A stretch of 64,000 bases of DNA from Crenobacter caeni (lineage in GTDB: Bacteria > Pseudomonadota > Gammaproteobacteria > Burkholderiales > Chromobacteriaceae). This document shows, piece by piece, positions 54,201 through 61,625 of this stretch. The stretch spans positions 62,001 to 126,000 of the forward strand of contig NZ_JAAGAA010000005.1 of the NCBI RefSeq assembly GCF_010435965.1, written 5' to 3'. The position numbers and the translations under genes were made by a program. Each line of letters opens with the position of its first letter. Positions within the stretch are counted from its first letter, which is position 1. Below the pieces are notes generated by a model. It ran no database searches, was not told where the DNA came from, and saw only the letters and a list, made by a program, of their open reading frames with translations.

Positions 54201-54742
54201 TCAAACCTTGCGCAGGCCTGCTTGCCCTCGTGCTGGCCCTACCCGTCAACGCCGCCGGCGTCGACCTTGCGAAGAGCAGCCTCAACTTCAGCTTCCGCCA
54301 GATGGGCGTGCCGGTGGCCGGCAGTTTCGGCCGCTTCGACGCCGATGTCGCCTTCAATGCGGCCGAACCGGCGAAAAGCCGCGCGACGCTGACCGTGCAC
54401 ACCGCGAGCATCCGCCTGCCGGCGCCCGACGCCGTTGCCGAGGCGGCCAAGGCCGCGTGGTTCGATGTCGCGCGCCATCCGCAGGCGCGTTTCGTCGCCA
54501 GCCGCTTCACCCGTCTGGCCGACGGCCGCTATCAGGTGTTTGGCCGGCTGACGCTCAAGGGGATCAGCCGCGACATCTCGGCGCCGTTTGCCTTGCGCGA
54601 GGCAGGCGGCACCCGCTGGCTCGAGGGCGCGCTGCCGATCTCGCGCCTCGCCTTCGGTGTCGGTGACGGACAGTGGCGCGATACCGACACCGTCGCCGAC
54701 ACCGTCGAACTCAAATTCCGCCTGGCGCTGTCCGGGCGTTAA
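54197..54742 (+). CDS. YceI family periplasmic protein (first of two)
   Basis: A 181-residue exported lipocalin-like protein with a signal peptide ending near VNAA. The YceI fold features are LNFSFRQMGVPVAGSFGRFDADVAF, WFDVARHPQARFVAS and QVFGRLTLKGISRDISAPF. It probably binds polyprenyl quinone or a similar lipid. It lacks the H.. position of the classical DPxHT start, which the second copy retains. It starts in the cytochrome b561 stop and is 27 bases before its paralogue. Confidence 0.88.
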   Translation: MIKPCAGLLALVLALPVNAAGVDLAKSSLNFSFRQMGVPVAGSFGRFDADVAFNAAEPAKSRATLTVHTASIRLPAPDAVAEAAKAAWFDVARHPQARFVASRFTRLADGRYQVFGRLTLKGISRDISAPFALREAGGTRWLEGALPISRLAFGVGDGQWRDTDTVADTVELKFRLALSGR

Positions 54743-54769
54743 GCACCCACCCCAACAAAGGAGCACACC

Positions 54770-55345
54770 ATGACCGTCCTGAAGCCCACCCTTGCCGCCA
54801 TCCTCATGTCCGCCGCGTTCGGCGCCATCGCCGCGCCGGTTACCTACACGATCGACCCGACGCACACCACCGCCACTTACTCGGTCAACCACCTGGGGCT
54901 GTCGCTGCAGCAGGGCACGTTCAGCGAGGTGAGCGGGCGCCTTGTCGTCGACGAGGCGGCCGGCACCGGCAAGGTCGAGGTGGTGGTGCCGACGGCTTCG
55001 CTCAACAGCCACTTCGCCAAGCGCGACGAGCACCTGAAGGGGCCGGACTTCTTCGATGTCGCGCGCTACCCCGAGATGCGCTTTGCCGCCGACAAGGTGG
55101 TGTTCCGCCAGGGCAAGCCCGAGCGGGTTGAAGGGCAGCTGACGCTCAGGGGCGTGACCCGGCCGCTGACGCTGACCGTCACCCGCGCTGCAAGGCTCGC
55201 CAACCCTATGAGCGGGGTCGAGACCTGGGGCGTGAACGCCGAGGGCCGCCTCAAGCGCAGCGAGTTCGGCATGGACAAGTACCTGCCGGGCGTCGGCGAC
55301 GAGGTGACGCTCGCGATCGCGCTGGAAGCGCCGAAGGCGCAGTAA
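54770..55345 (+). CDS. YceI family periplasmic protein (second of two)
   Basis: A 191-residue exported lipocalin-like protein. The signal peptide ends near AIAA. It carries the canonical YceI motifs TIDPTHTTATYSVNHLG, HLKGPDFFDVARYPEMRFAA and GQLTLRGVTRPLTLTV, plus the C-terminal SEFGMDKYLPGVGDEVTL. It is a diverged paralogue of the preceding gene and sits 10 bases before the dioxygenase. A GGAG site is upstream. Confidence 0.92.
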   Translation: MTVLKPTLAAILMSAAFGAIAAPVTYTIDPTHTTATYSVNHLGLSLQQGTFSEVSGRLVVDEAAGTGKVEVVVPTASLNSHFAKRDEHLKGPDFFDVARYPEMRFAADKVVFRQGKPERVEGQLTLRGVTRPLTLTVTRAARLANPMSGVETWGVNAEGRLKRSEFGMDKYLPGVGDEVTLAIALEAPKAQ

Positions 55346-55355
55346 GGAGAAGACG

Positions 55356-56159
55356 ATGAGGCTGCCGACCCTGTTCGTGTCGCACGGTGCGCCGACGCTG
55401 GCGCTGGAGGAGGGGCCGGACGCGGCGATGCTCGCGTCCTTGCCGGCGACGCTCGGGCCGGTGCGCGCGGTGCTGGTGGTCTGTGCGCACTGGCAGGCGG
55501 CGGCCCCGGTGGTGAGTGCGACGCCGTCGCCCGCGACCCTCCACGACTTTTACGGCTTCCCCGCGCCGCTCTACCAGTTGGCCTACCCGGCCCAGGGCTC
55601 GGCGTGGCTCGCGGCCGAAGTCGAGGTGGCGCTGGCTACGGCCGGTCTTGCATGCGGCCGAGACGACAGGCGCGGCATCGACCACGGCGTGTGGGTGCCG
55701 TTGATGAAGCTGTGGCCGGCGGCCGACGTGCCGCTGGTGACGCTGGCGCTGCCGCGGGGCGCGTCGGTGGCCGAACTCATCGCGCTGGGCGCCGCGCTGT
55801 CGGCGCTGCCGGACGAGGGCGTGCTGGTGTTGGGTTCGGGCGGTTACGTGCACAACCTCTCCGCGCTGTCGGTCGACGGCGCGGCGCCGCCCGCGTGGGC
55901 GTGCGCGTTCGAGGCGTGGCTGGACGACGCGCTGCTCTCGGGCGACAGGCAGCGCCTGTCGGGCTGGGCGGAACACGCGCCGTTTGCCATGCATGCCCAC
56001 CCGAGTAGCGAGCACCTGGCGCCCTTGTTTGTCGCGCTGGGTGCGGCGGGCGAAGGTGCGCACGCGCGCAAGCTTTTTGACGGCTGGCGCTACGGCGCGC
56101 TGTCGATGGCGGCTTTCTCGTTTGCTGCCCCGCCTGCGGGCGCATGCAACGCACTGTAG
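55356..56159 (+). CDS. DODA-type class III extradiol ring-cleavage dioxygenase (YgiD-like)
   Basis: A 267-residue metal-dependent dioxygenase. Metal ligand and active-site histidines are seen in TLFVSHGAPTLAL, VCAHWQA, GIDHGVWVPLMKLWP and SGGYVHNLSAL, in the order of the 4,5-DOPA extradiol dioxygenase family. The substrate is probably a catechol-type ring, but it is unproven. It is the fourth gene of the LysR-flanked operon, 10 bases after the second yceI. Confidence 0.9.
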   Translation: MRLPTLFVSHGAPTLALEEGPDAAMLASLPATLGPVRAVLVVCAHWQAAAPVVSATPSPATLHDFYGFPAPLYQLAYPAQGSAWLAAEVEVALATAGLACGRDDRRGIDHGVWVPLMKLWPAADVPLVTLALPRGASVAELIALGAALSALPDEGVLVLGSGGYVHNLSALSVDGAAPPAWACAFEAWLDDALLSGDRQRLSGWAEHAPFAMHAHPSSEHLAPLFVALGAAGEGAHARKLFDGWRYGALSMAAFSFAAPPAGACNAL

Positions 56160-56222
56160 AATGCCGGATGACAAAGGGCCGCGCACGCGCGCGGCCACCG
56201 CCATTCCAAAGGAGAAAACAAT

Positions 56223-56975
56223 ATGGGCAACCCGGTGATCGACCAACTGATGAACCGCCGCTCGGTGCGCGCCTTCAGCGGCGAAGCCGTCAGTGACGGC
56301 GACCTGGAGGTGATCCTGCGCGCGGCGCAGCAGGCGCCGACCTCGGTCAACGGCCAGCAGGTCTCGCTGATCGTCACCCGCGACAAGGCGACCATCCGCC
56401 GCATCGCCGACATCGCCGGCGGCCAGGTGCAGGTGGCGACCGCCGACGTGTTCGTCACCATCGTCGTCGACTTCAACCGTACCGCGCACGCGTGCCAGGC
56501 GGTGGGCGTCCAGCAGCAGATCGCCGATTCGGCCGAGGGGCTGATGGTCGGCGCGGTCGACGCCGGCATCATGCTGATGGCGCTGCAGGTGGCCGCCGAG
56601 TCGCTCGGCTACGGCACCACCGCGATCGGCGGCATCCGCCGCGCGCCCCAAGCCTTGGTCGAACTGCTCGGCCTGCCCGCGGGCACCTTCCCGCTGGTCG
56701 GCACCACTATCGGCGTGCCCGATGAGACGCGCCTGCCGCGCGTCAAGCCGCGGGTGCCGCTCGCAAGCTTCGCGATGCACGAGCGTTACGACGACGCTGC
56801 GGTCGCCGCCGGTGTGGCCGAGTACGACCGCACGCTTGCCGCGTGGTGGCAGGCGCAGGGCATCTCCGACATGCCGTCCTACTGCCGCGCCACCGCCGGC
56901 TACTACCAGAGCGACTACTTCCCGACCGTCGGCGAGGCGCTCGCGCGCCAGGGCTTCAGCCTCGCCGACAAGTAA
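56223..56975 (+). CDS. NADPH-dependent FMN nitroreductase (NfsA/FRP type)
   Basis: A 250-residue flavin reductase/nitroreductase. The start IDQLMNRRSVRAFSGEAVSD carries the FMN phosphate-binding arginines. AAQQAPTSVNGQQ and AVDAGIMLMALQVAAESLGYGTTAIGGIR give the core and GVPDET the flavin end. It may reduce quinones, nitro compounds or chromate. It is 63 bases after the dioxygenase and convergent with the FKBP gene. Confidence 0.9.
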   Translation: MGNPVIDQLMNRRSVRAFSGEAVSDGDLEVILRAAQQAPTSVNGQQVSLIVTRDKATIRRIADIAGGQVQVATADVFVTIVVDFNRTAHACQAVGVQQQIADSAEGLMVGAVDAGIMLMALQVAAESLGYGTTAIGGIRRAPQALVELLGLPAGTFPLVGTTIGVPDETRLPRVKPRVPLASFAMHERYDDAAVAAGVAEYDRTLAAWWQAQGISDMPSYCRATAGYYQSDYFPTVGEALARQGFSLADK

Positions 56976-56984
56976 GGGCGGGGT

Positions 56985-57323
56985 TCAGTCGCGGGTCAGC
57001 ACCTCGATCAGTTCGATCTCGAACACGAGGTCGGAATTGGCCGGGATGCGCTCACCGATCGCGCGCTCGCCGTAGGCGAGTGCGGCGGGGACGAACAGGC
57101 GGCGCTGGCCGCCTTCCTGCATGCCCATCAGGCCGATGTCCCAGCCCTTGATCACGCGGCCGGTGCCGATCACGCACTGGAACGGGCGACCCTTGTCGTG
57201 CGAGGACTCGAAGCGGGTGCCGTCGGCGAGGTAACCGGTGTAGTGGGCGGTGATCAGCGCGCCCTTGACCGCGGCCTTGCCTTCGCCTGCGACGATCTCT
57301 TCGATACGGACTTCCTGCTGCAT
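56985..57323 (-). CDS. FKBP-type peptidyl-prolyl cis-trans isomerase
   Basis: A 112-residue single-domain FKBP with no signal peptide. The fold is shown by GALITAHYTGYLADGTRFESSHDKGRPFQCVIGTGRVIKGWDIGLMGMQEGG, followed by VPAALAYGERAIGERIPANSDLVFEIELIEV. Active-site aromatic positions (Tyr, Phe, Trp, Tyr) are kept. It is cytoplasmic and acts in protein folding. It is convergent with the nitroreductase and divergent from the SDR gene. Confidence 0.93.
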   Translation of the reverse strand: MQQEVRIEEIVAGEGKAAVKGALITAHYTGYLADGTRFESSHDKGRPFQCVIGTGRVIKGWDIGLMGMQEGGQRRLFVPAALAYGERAIGERIPANSDLVFEIELIEVLTRD

Positions 57324-57418
57324 GCTTGCCTCCTTATGGATGGGGTCGGTATTGCAAAGGGCGGCATTCTACCGCGTCGTCAGCCGCATGGCGCGACGCG
57401 GCTTTTCAAGGAGGCATC

Positions 57419-58156
57419 ATGCTCAAGGTCGTGTTGACCGGCCACAGCCAGGGCCTGGGCGCGGCGCTGGCCGAAGCCTTGCTCGCGCGCGGCGTGCCGG
57501 TGCTGGCGCTCTCGCGCTCGCGAAACGCGGCGCTCGCCGCGCGCCATGTGGGTCTTGCCGAGGTTTCGCTCGACCTTGCCGACAGCGGCGCACTGGCGCG
57601 CTGGCTCGCCGGCGGAGAACTCGCGCGTTTTGTCGAAGGGGCAGGCAGCGCGTGGCTGATCAATAACGCGGGCACGCTCACGCCGCAGGCGCTCGCGGGC
57701 GCGCAAGGCGCGGCGGCGCTCGCGCGGGCGGTCGCGTTGAATGTCGCGGCGCCCTTGATGCTGACCGACGCCTTTGTCGGCGCGACGGCGCAGCTTGCAA
57801 ACAGGCGCGTGCTGCACGTGGGCAGCGGCGCCGGCCGCCAGCCTTACCCTGGGTGGAGTGTGTATTGCGCGGGCAAGGCGGCGCTCGACATGCACGCGCG
57901 TGCGCTCGCCGCCGAAGGCCACGCCGGGCTGCGCGTCGCCTGTGTCGCACCGGGGGTGGTCGACACCGCGATGCAGGCGCAGATCCGCGCGGCCAGCCCC
58001 GAGGCGTTTCCGCCGCGCGAGCGCTTTGTGGAGTTGAAAAACAGCGGCGCGCTCTGGACGGCAGGCCAGGCTGCCGCGCGGCTGTTGGCGTATCTCGAAT
58101 CCGGCGGGTTCGGTCAGGCACCGCTGGCCGACGTGAGGACCTTGCAGGAAGGTTGA
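57419..58156 (+). CDS. Short-chain dehydrogenase/reductase
   Basis: A 245-residue SDR. The NAD(P) site is VLTGHSQGLGAALAEAL (TGxxxGxG), with NNAG as INNAGTLTP. The catalytic Ser is in HVGSGAGRQPY and the YxxxK pair is in YCAGKAALDMHARAL. The substrate is unknown; it resembles sepiapterin-type or generic SDRs. ATG at 57419 has an AAGGAGG site, while an open extension back to 57326 was rejected. It is convergent with marC. Confidence 0.88.
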   Translation: MLKVVLTGHSQGLGAALAEALLARGVPVLALSRSRNAALAARHVGLAEVSLDLADSGALARWLAGGELARFVEGAGSAWLINNAGTLTPQALAGAQGAAALARAVALNVAAPLMLTDAFVGATAQLANRRVLHVGSGAGRQPYPGWSVYCAGKAALDMHARALAAEGHAGLRVACVAPGVVDTAMQAQIRAASPEAFPPRERFVELKNSGALWTAGQAAARLLAYLESGGFGQAPLADVRTLQEG

Positions 58157-58178
58157 GCCGGGTTGCTGCTGGCCCGCG

Positions 58179-58808
58179 CTAGCGCGCGAGTTGCGGGAAC
58201 AGGCGGTAGACGCCGTCGACGATGATCTCGATCGACAAGGCGGCGAGGATCATGCCCATCACCCGGTTGACGATGTTGATGCCGGTCTGCCCCAGTACGC
58301 GGCTGATCGGCGTCGCCATTACCAGCGTCACGTAGCAGGCGGCGGCGACCAGAAGGCCGCTGATGATCAGCGCGAGCATCTGCAGCCAGCCCTGCGCCGC
58401 ACTCGCGTAAATGATCACCGTCGACATGGTGCCCGGGCCCGTCATCAGCGGGATCGCCATCGGCACCACCGCGATATTGGTCTTGGCCTCTGCCTCCTCG
58501 CGTTCCTGCTTGGTCGTCTTGGTCGGCGAGGACTTGGCGTTCATCAGCGAGATCGCGATCAGCATCAGGAGCATGCCGCCGCCGACCTGGAACGAACCGA
58601 TGCTGATGCCGAGAAATTTGAGCAGCGCGTCGCCGACCAGCGCGAACACCACCATCACCACGGCGACCGCGGTGGCGGTGGTCTTGGCGATCGACTTGCG
58701 TTCGGACTGTGACGAATTGGGGGTGAGGCTGATGAAGATCGGGATTGCGCCCAGCGGGTTCACCAGTACCAAGAGGGCGGTGAAGATCTTGATGATTTCC
58801 AGTTCCAT
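58179..58808 (-). CDS. MarC family integral membrane protein
   Basis: A 209-residue inner-membrane protein with about six helices. The MarC/UPF0056 pattern is LLVLVNPLGAIPIFISLTPN near the start, GGGMLLMLIAISLMNAK, and PLMTGPGTMSTVIIYAS in the middle. The function is not established despite the name. It stands alone, convergent with the SDR gene. Confidence 0.9.
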   Translation of the reverse strand: MELEIIKIFTALLVLVNPLGAIPIFISLTPNSSQSERKSIAKTTATAVAVVMVVFALVGDALLKFLGISIGSFQVGGGMLLMLIAISLMNAKSSPTKTTKQEREEAEAKTNIAVVPMAIPLMTGPGTMSTVIIYASAAQGWLQMLALIISGLLVAAACYVTLVMATPISRVLGQTGINIVNRVMGMILAALSIEIIVDGVYRLFPQLAR

Positions 58809-58881
58809 GGCGGCGAATCTTACCTGCTAAGGGTCGGCAAGGGCTTTCAAGCTGGTGACGGGAACGGATACGCCCGCGTCA

Positions 58882-58902
58882 GCCGGCCAGCAGGCGGCCG
58901 GC
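58882..58902 (-). terminator. Hairpin downstream of dapE
   Basis: GCCGGCC and GGCCGGC form a perfect seven-base stem with a seven-base loop, about 27 bases past the dapE stop. It lacks a T-run and is a possible terminator only. Confidence 0.35.
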
Positions 58903-58928
58903 CGATACCAGTCTATGCCATGGCACCA

Positions 58929-60062
58929 TCATTTTCCGGCCAGGAGCGTGGCTAGCGTGCGCCGGTAGATGGCACTTAACGCGTCAAGGTCGGCGAGCGC
59001 AACGCATTCGTCGATCTGGTGGATGCTGTCGTTCCTGAGGCCGAATTCGATCACCTCGCCGGCGATGCGCTTGATGAAGCGCCCGTCCGAGGTGCCGCCG
59101 CCGGTCGAGTGCGCCGGCCTGAGGCCGGTTTCGGCCGCGATCGCGGCCTGAAGCGCCCTGGCAAGCGCGTCCGGACGCGACACGAAGGGTTCGCCGCCGC
59201 TGCGCCATTGCCAGTGCCCGTGGATGTCGTGGCGGGCGAACAGCGCTTCGCTCTGGCGGATCAGCGTGGCGGCCGGGCTGGCCGGGCCGTGCCTGAAGTT
59301 GAAGCGCAGGGTCGCGTGGCCGGGAATCACGTTGCCGGCGCCGGTGCCGGCGTTGAGGTTGGAGACCTGTAGGCCGGTGGCCGGGAAGTCGTCGTCGCCG
59401 TCGTCCCAGCGCGTGGCGATCAGCTCTGCCAGCGCCGGCGCGAGCCGGTGTACGGGGTTGTCGGCCAGGTCAGGGTAGGCGACATGGCCCTGCACGCCGT
59501 GGACGGTCAGCGTCGCCGACAGCGAGCCGCGCCGGCCGTGGCGCAGGGTGTCGCCTAGACGCGCGCCCGAGCTCGGCTCGCCGACCAGGCACCAGGTAAT
59601 CCGCTCGCCCCGCGCTAAGAGCGCGTCGACGACGCGCAGCGTGCCGTGCTCGGCCGGGCCTTCCTCGTCCGAGGTCAGCAGCAGCGCGATCGACCCCGCA
59701 TGTTTGGGGGAGGCGGCCAGAAAGTCCTCTAGCGCGACGACAAAGGCGGCGATGCCGCCCTTCATGTCGGCCGCGCCGCGGCCGTACAGCTTGCCATCGT
59801 CGACCATCGCTGCGAACGGCGGGTGTCGCCACCGCTCTTCAGGGCCGGTCGGCACCACGTCGGTGTGGCCGGCAAAGCACAGCAAGGGGGCCGCGCTGCC
59901 CTTGCGTGCCCACAGGTTGCTGACGCCGGCGTGGTCGAAGCGCTCGAGCGTGAAGCCCAGCGTCGCGAGGCGCCGGCTGATGACATCAAGGCAGCCGGTG
60001 TCGTGCGGAGTGAGCGACGGGTGGCGGATCAATTCGCGCGCAAGTTCGAGCGTCGCGCTCAT
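58929..60062 (-). CDS. dapE: Succinyl-diaminopimelate desuccinylase
   Basis: A 377-residue dinuclear zinc M20 peptidase-family enzyme in the lysine/diaminopimelate pathway. Metal ligands are in CFAGHTDVVPTG, GRGAADMKGGIAAF, TSDEEGPAEHGT and the C-terminal GLRNDSIHQIDEC. The dimerisation domain contains GRRGSLSATLTVHGVQGHVAYPDLADNPVH. The start at 60062 overlaps the stop of the upstream ArsC-like gene (ATGA). Confidence 0.95.
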   Translation of the reverse strand: MSATLELARELIRHPSLTPHDTGCLDVISRRLATLGFTLERFDHAGVSNLWARKGSAAPLLCFAGHTDVVPTGPEERWRHPPFAAMVDDGKLYGRGAADMKGGIAAFVVALEDFLAASPKHAGSIALLLTSDEEGPAEHGTLRVVDALLARGERITWCLVGEPSSGARLGDTLRHGRRGSLSATLTVHGVQGHVAYPDLADNPVHRLAPALAELIATRWDDGDDDFPATGLQVSNLNAGTGAGNVIPGHATLRFNFRHGPASPAATLIRQSEALFARHDIHGHWQWRSGGEPFVSRPDALARALQAAIAAETGLRPAHSTGGGTSDGRFIKRIAGEVIEFGLRNDSIHQIDECVALADLDALSAIYRRTLATLLAGK

Positions 60063-60409
60063 TTTCCCAGCCGCGCGCGGTAGGCCGCCTCGTCGAAGCC
60101 GACGGTGATGGTCTGCCCGTCGTCGAGGATAGGGCGCTTGATCAGTGACGGGGTCGCTGCCAGTTGGGCGAGCGCGCCTTCGCGGCTGGCGCACGCGGCC
60201 TGCGCGTCGGCGTCCAGCGTGCGCCAGGTGGTGCCCTTGCGGTTGACGAGCGTCTCGACGCCGACGGCGTCGGCCCAGCGCGCGAGCGCGTCCGCGGGGA
60301 CGCCCTGTTTCTTGAAGTCGTGGAAGGCGAAGTCGACCTCGTGGTCGGCGAGCCACTGGCGGGCTTTCTTGACGGTGCCGCAGTTGGGAATGCCGTAAAC
60401 GGTCAGCAT
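60059..60409 (-). CDS. ArsC/Spx family protein (YffB-like)
   Basis: A 116-residue thioredoxin-fold protein of the ArsC/Spx family. It starts LTVYGIPNCGTVKKARQWL with a single cysteine, not CxxC, and has LIKRPILDD where arsenate reductases have a similar RP segment. The close link to dapE is the standard context of YffB in proteobacteria. Arsenate reduction is unlikely; the role is unknown. It starts 10 bases after the pilU stop. Confidence 0.88.
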   Translation of the reverse strand: MLTVYGIPNCGTVKKARQWLADHEVDFAFHDFKKQGVPADALARWADAVGVETLVNRKGTTWRTLDADAQAACASREGALAQLAATPSLIKRPILDDGQTITVGFDEAAYRARLGK

Positions 60410-60419
60410 GGGGCGGGAC

Positions 60420-61550
60420 TCACTGGTTGAGGATGAAGCCGTCGAAGTCGGGTGCGGCCTCCTGGGCTGCGCCGGCCGACGGGCGCTTGGCATTTTCGTT
60501 GTTGTTGACGAGCCAGTACAGGTTGGTCGGCGAGTCGGCGTTCTTCATCGCCTCGTCCAGCGTGATCTGGCCGCTGTTGTAGAGGCGGTACAGCGCCTGC
60601 TCGAAGGTCTGCGCGCCTTCGGCCAGCGTCGCCTCGATCGCGTCCTTGATCTTGTCGATCTCGCCTGCGCGGATCAGTTCGCCGATGTGCGGCGTGTTGA
60701 GCATCAGCTCGACCGCCGGGATCAGCTTGCCGCCGGTCGACGGCAAGAGGCGCTGCGAGATGACCGCCTTGAGCGCCTGCGACAGGTCCATCAGCAGCGC
60801 CTCGCGCGTCTGCGGCGGGAAGAAGCTGATCATGCGGTTGAGCATGTGGTAGCTGTTGCTCGCGTGGAAGGTGGTGATGCACAGGTGGCCCGACTGCGCG
60901 TAGTTGATCGCGTGGGTCAGCGTTTCGGCGTCGCGGATCTCGCCGATCATCAGCACGTCGGGTGCCTCGCGCATCGCGTTCTTGAGCGCCGCGCCGTAGG
61001 AATGGGTATCCAGCCCGATCTCACGCTGGTTGACGATGGAACGGCCGTGCTCGAACAGGTATTCGACTGGGTCTTCCACGGTGAGGATGTGCCCGCTTTG
61101 CGTGCGCTTGCGCTGCTCGATCAGCGCGGCGACGGTCGAGCTCTTGCCCGAGCCGGTGGCGCCGGCGACGACGATCAGGCCGCGCTTGAGACCGACCAGC
61201 GACTGCAGCGATTGCGGCAGGTTCAGCTCGTCGAGGTTGGGTGCCTTGGGGGCGATGCGGCGCACCACCATCGCGACCTGGCCACGCTGGCGGAACAGGT
61301 TGATACGGAAGTTGCCCAGGCCCTCCGCCTGCCGCGCAAAGTTCATTTCCAGGTCCCGCTCGAAGCGCGCGGTCTCGTCGGTATTCATCAGGCTGTACGC
61401 GAGCTGCTGCACCTGTTCGTGGCCGAGGACCTTGTCGCCGACCGCGCGCAGCACGCCGTCGATCTTGATCTGGACCGGCGCACCGCCGGTGTAGAAGGTA
61501 TCGCTGGCGTCGTGTTCGGCCATTAGCCGGAAAAAGGGCAGCATCATCAT
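60420..61550 (-). CDS. pilU: Type IV pilus retraction ATPase PilU-like
   Basis: A 376-residue secretion-superfamily ATPase assisting pilus retraction. A short N-terminal domain contains ASDTFYTGGAPVQIKIDG. Walker A is VVAGATGSGKSSTVAAL, the Asp box is HILTVEDPVEYLFEH, Walker B is DVLMIGEIRDAET and the His box is GHLCITTFHASNS. A PilU-type C-terminal extension follows. Three tandem ATGs (61550, 61547, 61544) make the exact start ambiguous. pilT is not adjacent, although the two are often paired. Confidence 0.9.
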   Translation of the reverse strand: MMMLPFFRLMAEHDASDTFYTGGAPVQIKIDGVLRAVGDKVLGHEQVQQLAYSLMNTDETARFERDLEMNFARQAEGLGNFRINLFRQRGQVAMVVRRIAPKAPNLDELNLPQSLQSLVGLKRGLIVVAGATGSGKSSTVAALIEQRKRTQSGHILTVEDPVEYLFEHGRSIVNQREIGLDTHSYGAALKNAMREAPDVLMIGEIRDAETLTHAINYAQSGHLCITTFHASNSYHMLNRMISFFPPQTREALLMDLSQALKAVISQRLLPSTGGKLIPAVELMLNTPHIGELIRAGEIDKIKDAIEATLAEGAQTFEQALYRLYNSGQITLDEAMKNADSPTNLYWLVNNNENAKRPSAGAAQEAAPDFDGFILNQ

Positions 61551-61574
61551 CGGGCGGAATTCCTTGTGGTGAGC

Positions 61575-61610
61575 AAAAAAGCCCCGAAGCGGCGAGGCCG
61601 GCTCCGGGGC
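61575..61610 (-). terminator. Intrinsic terminator after fadD
   Basis: On the minus strand, GCCCCGGAGC pairs with GCTTCGGGGC around a ten-base loop and is followed by six T (61575-61580 on the plus strand are A). It lies 15 bases past the fadD stop. Confidence 0.85.
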
Positions 61611-61625
61611 TTCCTGGGGCGGCCC

